In this document: one piece after another, positions 13,172-16,582 of the stretch
How the letters are laid out: every line of letters begins with the position of its first letter
Position numbering within the stretch: position 1 is the first letter of the stretch
NCBI GenBank assembly: GCA_016840125.1
Contig: JAEOSY010000192.1
Span: 1-16,582 of the forward strand
Length of the DNA: 16,582 bases
Direction of reading: 5' to 3'
From: Candidatus Helarchaeota archaeon
GTDB lineage: Archaea > Asgardarchaeota > Lokiarchaeia > Helarchaeales > HEL-GB-A
Notes under the pieces: generated by a model
Databases searched by the model: none
What the model was told of the DNA's origin: nothing
What the model saw: the letters and a program-made list of their open reading frames with translations, nothing else
Position numbers and translations under genes: made by a program

Positions 13172-14743
13172 ATGTCAAAAGAATATATTCTAGCCCATGA
13201 TATGGGCACCTCGGGCAGTGTTGCAAGTCTTGTCAAGCTAGGAGAAAAAGAAGAGACGGCTAAAATCATGGCATCCATAGTCAAGGAATATGATGTTATA
13301 TATCCCCAGGAAAATTATGCAGAGCAGGATCCAAAAATGTGGTGGGCTGCAATAGCTGAAAATACTAAGGAAGTCATGAAAAAAAGCCAAATAGACCCAG
13401 ACCAGATTGCAGCCATTGTCCATTCTACACAAATGCTCGGTTGCCTTCCAGTGGATAAAAATGGGGACCCTTTAATGAATTGTATGATTTGGTCCGACAC
13501 GCGTGCTGCCAAACAATCCATTAAATTATGGGCGGATGTTCGTAAAATGACCTCAATTTTGAGGCATATCAGACGCGTATGGAATTTCTTGAAGATTACG
13601 GGTGCAGGTCCGATGACCCGCGATATGTACTCAAAAATTATGTGGGTAAAAGAAGAACGCCCGAATATGTATCAAGAAACTCATAAATTTTTAGATGTAA
13701 TTGACTGGTTGCTTCTTAAAACGACAGGGGAATACGTTACCCCTGTTGATTACGCAGGTCTAACCTTTATAATGGATATACATAAATTCAAATGGTCTGA
13801 AAAAATAGCGGCCTATGGTGATCTGGATCTTGATAAATTAAACGAAATCAGAAAATGCACTGATATTATAGGAGAGCTAACTCCAGAGGCTGCCGAGGAC
13901 CTGAATCTCAAGCCGGGAATCCCGGTCGTTTGTGGTTGTGGTGATGCTTCATCCGCAATGGCTGGCTCTGGAGCTGTCGAAGAAAATGATGTTCACCTAT
14001 ATATTGGTACAAGCGGATGGATGATGGCACCTGTATCAAAACACTATCGTATAATTTCAGCCGCCACGATAGCTGCGCCTTCGCCAGATCCTGACATTCC
14101 TTATATGTTAATTGCAGAGCAGAAGAATATGGGGGCTTGTTTGAAGTGGTTACGAGACACGGTTGAACGAAAGGAGTCTTACGCAGACTTGGATAATCTT
14201 GCTTCGAAGGCGCCTCCAGGGTCCAACAGATTAATTTTTACCCCTTGGATCTCTGGTGAAACTTGTCCCGTCATAGAGCCCCGCTTACGTGGTGGATTTA
14301 TGAATTTAAATATTGAAAATTCCCGGTATGATGTAATCCGGTCAGTACTTGAAGGGGTGAGCTACAATGCTCGCTGGGCACTCCATGCCGGGATTGAACC
14401 ACTTGTCGAAAGAAATAAGGGGAAAATCACCGAAATTCGATTTATTGGTGGAGGGGCAATGAGTAATATTTGGAGCCAAATATTGGCGGATGTTCTCGGT
14501 AAAACCATTATCCAAATGGCTAGCCCTATGACCTCGGGAACTGTTGGGGCGGCTCTTATAGCAGGATTGGGAATAGGACGATTGAGTAGCTTCCGAGAAT
14601 TCAAACCAAAGGTCGCCGAAAAAGCGAGATATACCCCGAATCAGGCAAATAAGGAAACCTATGATACACTATATCATGCTTACCGGGAAATATACAAACG
14701 TTTGAAGCCACTTTATCAAGAACTAAATCCAGGCGATTTCTAA
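13172..14743 (+). CDS. FGGY-family carbohydrate kinase (xylulokinase-like), paralog 2
   Basis: 523 residues. Phosphate loop AHDMGTSGS (8-16); WSDTR (107-111); catalytic-base motif GCGDASSAMAGSG (255-267) with Asp258; YIGTSGW (277-283); FGGY signature GGGAMSNIWSQILADVL (426-442); all functional blocks are intact. It is clearly related to the first kinase and shares the long helix-rich insert (about 112-150, including RHIRRVWNFLKITG). Differences in the substrate side (STQMLG against SGQGSG; DIPYMLIAEQKNMGACLKWLR against the first kinase's ANEQETAGACLSFLR) suggest different sugars or polyols, not a simple duplicate. AAGGTGG gives a good ribosome site. The 77-nt gap after the transporter lets it be part of the same transcript or have its own promoter. 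Confidence 0.85.
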   Translation: MSKEYILAHDMGTSGSVASLVKLGEKEETAKIMASIVKEYDVIYPQENYAEQDPKMWWAAIAENTKEVMKKSQIDPDQIAAIVHSTQMLGCLPVDKNGDPLMNCMIWSDTRAAKQSIKLWADVRKMTSILRHIRRVWNFLKITGAGPMTRDMYSKIMWVKEERPNMYQETHKFLDVIDWLLLKTTGEYVTPVDYAGLTFIMDIHKFKWSEKIAAYGDLDLDKLNEIRKCTDIIGELTPEAAEDLNLKPGIPVVCGCGDASSAMAGSGAVEENDVHLYIGTSGWMMAPVSKHYRIISAATIAAPSPDPDIPYMLIAEQKNMGACLKWLRDTVERKESYADLDNLASKAPPGSNRLIFTPWISGETCPVIEPRLRGGFMNLNIENSRYDVIRSVLEGVSYNARWALHAGIEPLVERNKGKITEIRFIGGGAMSNIWSQILADVLGKTIIQMASPMTSGTVGAALIAGLGIGRLSSFREFKPKVAEKARYTPNQANKETYDTLYHAYREIYKRLKPLYQELNPGDF

Positions 14744-14744
14744 T

Positions 14745-14758
14745 ATCAATTTTTTGAT
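14745..14758. terminator. Small hairpin with T-run between convergent genes
   Basis: ATCAA (14745-14749) pairs with TTGAT (14754-14758) around a T4 loop, giving a run of six T, directly after the second kinase stop and 9 nt before the stop of the convergent gene. Could end the + strand transcript. Confidence 0.35.
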
Positions 14759-14766
14759 CGACGGGC

Positions 14767-15687
14767 TTACTCCTCTGAAATCCCATCGGAAAGTGATGAT
14801 TTAATTGTCGCTATTATATCATTCAGAGGAAATTGCTTTGATTTTTCGGATTCGATTCCCACCATATCTTGCACTTTTCGAGAAACACGATTCCCTTCTG
14901 CTATTATATGCTTAACAAACGTATAGATTTTTGATTGTATCTGATCAGCTATAGGGTTTTCCAGTTCGCCTTTGAGAGTTTGAGCAGAATTAATAATATC
15001 ATTGAGTGGTTTATTGATTTCCTGGGCAATTTCAACCATTAGAACTCCCAGTTCAGCCTTTTTTTTGTATTGAATTAATTCTTCTTGATTGTTTTGTTGA
15101 TTTAAAAGTGTATTTTGTAAAGAATCAATTTCTTTTTGTAATTTATCCGCCTTGATACTTACATCCTCTTCTAAATCGCGAAGATAATTTCTCCGAGCCT
15201 CTTCAATTATCTTTACTCTAATGATATTTTCGAAAATACGTTTGATTTTTTCATTAGTTTCTTTGATTATTTCAAAATCTTCTTCAAAATTCATTCTTTC
15301 GTTGCTGTGATAAACATCCACTTTAAAATTTTTATTATTTACTTTTTCAGATACAGAAAGTTTCCACGGAGTTTCATCAAAGTTAGATGTTGTATATTCT
15401 TTCTTTTCATACCCTATCTTAACATGTTTAATATCACCGGACTGATAAAAGGGAGGGATTAACCTTAAAAAAACTTCTATTAAATCACCTATCGAAATTT
15501 GCGGTCTTTCCACAAGCATTAAGATTTCAAATAAACAATTCAGTTCTTTTAACCGCTGTTGGTAAAAAGATTCCGTCTCATATTCATCCAAATTAGGCTG
15601 TGTGTGACTTGCAAGGTCGGAAATCATCGTTTGACATTGGTCCAATAGGATTTCTTTCAATTGCGCCCTTAACTCGGAACTTATCAT
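14767..15687 (-). CDS. GAF-like sensor with degenerate histidine-kinase dimerisation helix, no ATPase domain
   Basis: 306 residues. Residues about 48-158 resemble a GAF domain (ELNCLFEILMLVERPQISIGDLIEVFLRLIPP, later FEEDFEIIKETNEKIKRIFENI). A coiled coil covers about 160-212. Residues 210-280 match a HisKA/DHp hairpin: ELGVLMVEIAQEINKPLNDII, where kinases have A-H-E-x-N-x-P-L. The phospho-accepting His is replaced by Gln222. The protein ends at FPLNDIIATIKSSL, where the HATPase domain would begin, and the next gene is convergent, so the ATPase is absent, not shifted in frame. It therefore cannot autophosphorylate; it may be a decoy, scaffold or partner of a full kinase. ATG 15687 has AGAGGT upstream, and a minus-strand TATA box ATATAAATTT lies at 15762-15771. 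Confidence 0.65.
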   Translation of the reverse strand: MISSELRAQLKEILLDQCQTMISDLASHTQPNLDEYETESFYQQRLKELNCLFEILMLVERPQISIGDLIEVFLRLIPPFYQSGDIKHVKIGYEKKEYTTSNFDETPWKLSVSEKVNNKNFKVDVYHSNERMNFEEDFEIIKETNEKIKRIFENIIRVKIIEEARRNYLRDLEEDVSIKADKLQKEIDSLQNTLLNQQNNQEELIQYKKKAELGVLMVEIAQEINKPLNDIINSAQTLKGELENPIADQIQSKIYTFVKHIIAEGNRVSRKVQDMVGIESEKSKQFPLNDIIATIKSSLSDGISEE

Positions 15688-15761
15688 AGAGTAACCTCTG
15701 TATTGTTCTACCCCCCAAGCAAATTTTTTGAACCCGAATACTGAATCATAAGAAATTTCTC

Positions 15762-15771
15762 AAATTTATAT
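15762..15771 (-). promoter_or_regulatory. TATA box for the GAF/degenerate-kinase gene
   Basis: Read on the minus strand this is ATATAAATTT, about 75 nt upstream of the ATG at 15687, predicting a leader of roughly 50 nt. It is the only good TATA element in the 113-bp gap. Confidence 0.35.
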
Positions 15772-15778
15772 CTTTTTT

Positions 15779-15797
15779 ATGGTAAAAAAACTACCAT
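15779..15797 (-). terminator. Hairpin with T7 loop after the NurA-like gene
   Basis: ATGGTA (15779-15784) and TACCAT (15792-15797) are exact reverse complements. On the minus strand the loop gives a run of seven T, just 4 nt after the NurA-like stop codon. Confidence 0.4.
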
Positions 15798-15800
15798 TCC

Positions 15801-16582
15801 TTACTTTTTTGACCGGAAGGGGCGTTTATCACGCCGAAGTTTCATGAGAAGGGGGGATAATCCCGAAATCCGAACCGCATGAAATAGTGAATTATACACG
15901 TAATCGAGATCATTTTCAAAAAGGCGAGCTCGGGCATCGGCTTCAATCAGAACCGAAGGTACCCCATACTCTGCATGCTGGTTAGAAATTGGCAGGACGA
16001 CCGAGGCAATCTTTTTAGCATATTTGATGGGATTGGTTGGAGCAAGAAATTCGATTTTAGTAGGAAGGTCAAATTGAACGGGTCTCAGGTAAAAGGAATA
16101 AATTAATTCACTCCAATTCCTTTTAGTAAAGTCTCTCAAGATCCCATGCTTGGATGCTGTGTCAGCATATTTGAAAGAGAAGGTCCGTTCGCCAGGTTGT
16201 AAAAATCTGAACAGAAAGGTCGAATCACGAGTAGTTTGGACTATAGGGCGATAATCAATCTTTCGCACGTCCTGCAGCTCAGGAACCTTGCGAATGAAAT
16301 GAGGTAAAACCTTCCCTAGGATGGTCATAAAGCGTGTAGATCGCGTGTCCTTAATCACCCCTGCAAGAAGCACATTACGTTCGAGACATTTTTGAAATAA
16401 TTCCTCATACTTCCCAATGATTTCAATGTATTTCCGATTAAGTACCGACGAGCTCGGGGGTTTATCCAAAAGGAGGGGGACAATTGAACCATCTAAAAGA
16501 ATTACGTCTGGATTTTTCTCAGTGACGTCAATGGCCAACTGTATTTCATCTTCTAACCGAGCAAGCGAGTTAAATATATCAA
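15801..16582 (-). CDS. nurA: NurA-family nuclease (5' end beyond window edge)
   Basis: The frame is open to the right edge, about 260 residues visible. Upstream of a possible internal TTG at 16538 it continues with SLARLEDEIQ, so the gene is cut by the window, not starting there. NurA marks: VILLDGSIVP with the first catalytic Asp in DGS; LLAGVIKDTRS; the closing YGVPSVLIEADARARL. NurA is the 5' to 3' exonuclease that works with the HerA translocase in archaeal DNA-end resection; no herA is in view and it may lie beyond the edge. Odd point: the closing block is usually G-Y-P-x-P-L-x-x-A-H, and here the Tyr and His positions read Val and Asp. These are active-site residues in Sulfolobus NurA by my recall, so activity may be altered. 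Its minus-strand neighbour downstream is the GAF sensor gene. Confidence 0.65.
   Translation of the reverse strand, partial: DIFNSLARLEDEIQLAIDVTEKNPDVILLDGSIVPLLLDKPPSSSVLNRKYIEIIGKYEELFQKCLERNVLLAGVIKDTRSTRFMTILGKVLPHFIRKVPELQDVRKIDYRPIVQTTRDSTFLFRFLQPGERTFSFKYADTASKHGILRDFTKRNWSELIYSFYLRPVQFDLPTKIEFLAPTNPIKYAKKIASVVLPISNQHAEYGVPSVLIEADARARLFENDLDYVYNSLFHAVRISGLSPLLMKLRRDKRPFRSKK

Noticed and set aside
14601..14786. Minus-strand frame that might supply a missing ATPase domain to the GAF/degenerate-kinase gene
   Set aside because: It is antisense to the end of the second FGGY kinase and has no N, G1 or G2 box.

Overview
The window looks like a piece of an AT-rich archaeal chromosome (roughly 35-40% G+C by eye). 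Reasons: a NurA-family nuclease at the right edge, TATA-box promoters of the TTTATATA type, Shine-Dalgarno sites of the GGTGA/GGAGGT type, a stand-alone Lrp-type RAM domain, and membrane proteins joined to longin-like or winged-helix/zinc-ribbon domains. The last architectures, plus the UroD-family/SCP2 pair, point to an Asgard (Lokiarchaeia-like) archaeon. That placement is inference; there is no rRNA or ribosomal protein here to settle it. I see no tRNA, CRISPR array, transposase or phage gene.

Left part (1-4300, all + strand): the tail of an unrecognised gene, possibly frameshifted; an SCP2-like lipid-carrier domain gene followed 2 nt later by a UroD/MtaA-family protein; a 7-TM protein with a cytosolic longin/roadblock-like tail; a Cys-rich microprotein that overlaps (ATGA) a 2-TM winged-helix/zinc-ribbon protein, behind a TATA box and a perfect 8-bp inverted repeat; and a small 4-TM protein of a family shared with bacteria.

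Middle (4310-9783): an exported, membrane-anchored phosphatase with purple-acid-phosphatase architecture, co-transcribed (ATGA overlap) with a 5-TM protein; divergently, a HAD hydrolase. Then a tight minus-strand operon: zinc alcohol/polyol dehydrogenase, arginase-superfamily hydrolase, PaaI-type thioesterase.

The most interesting block is 9898-14743 (+): FGGY kinase, stand-alone RAM domain, DMT/EamA transporter carrying a C-terminal RAM-like domain, second FGGY kinase. It reads as an uptake-and-phosphorylation module for a sugar or polyol, with an unusual amino-acid-sensor-type domain both free and fused to the transporter. The divergent dehydrogenase suggests that a polyol or sugar is also oxidised. 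A perfect palindrome lies between the TATA box and the start of the RAM gene, where a repressor would bind.

Right edge (minus strand): a GAF-like sensor protein with a histidine-kinase dimerisation helix lacking both the phospho-accepting His and the ATPase domain, and a NurA-like nuclease cut by the window edge.
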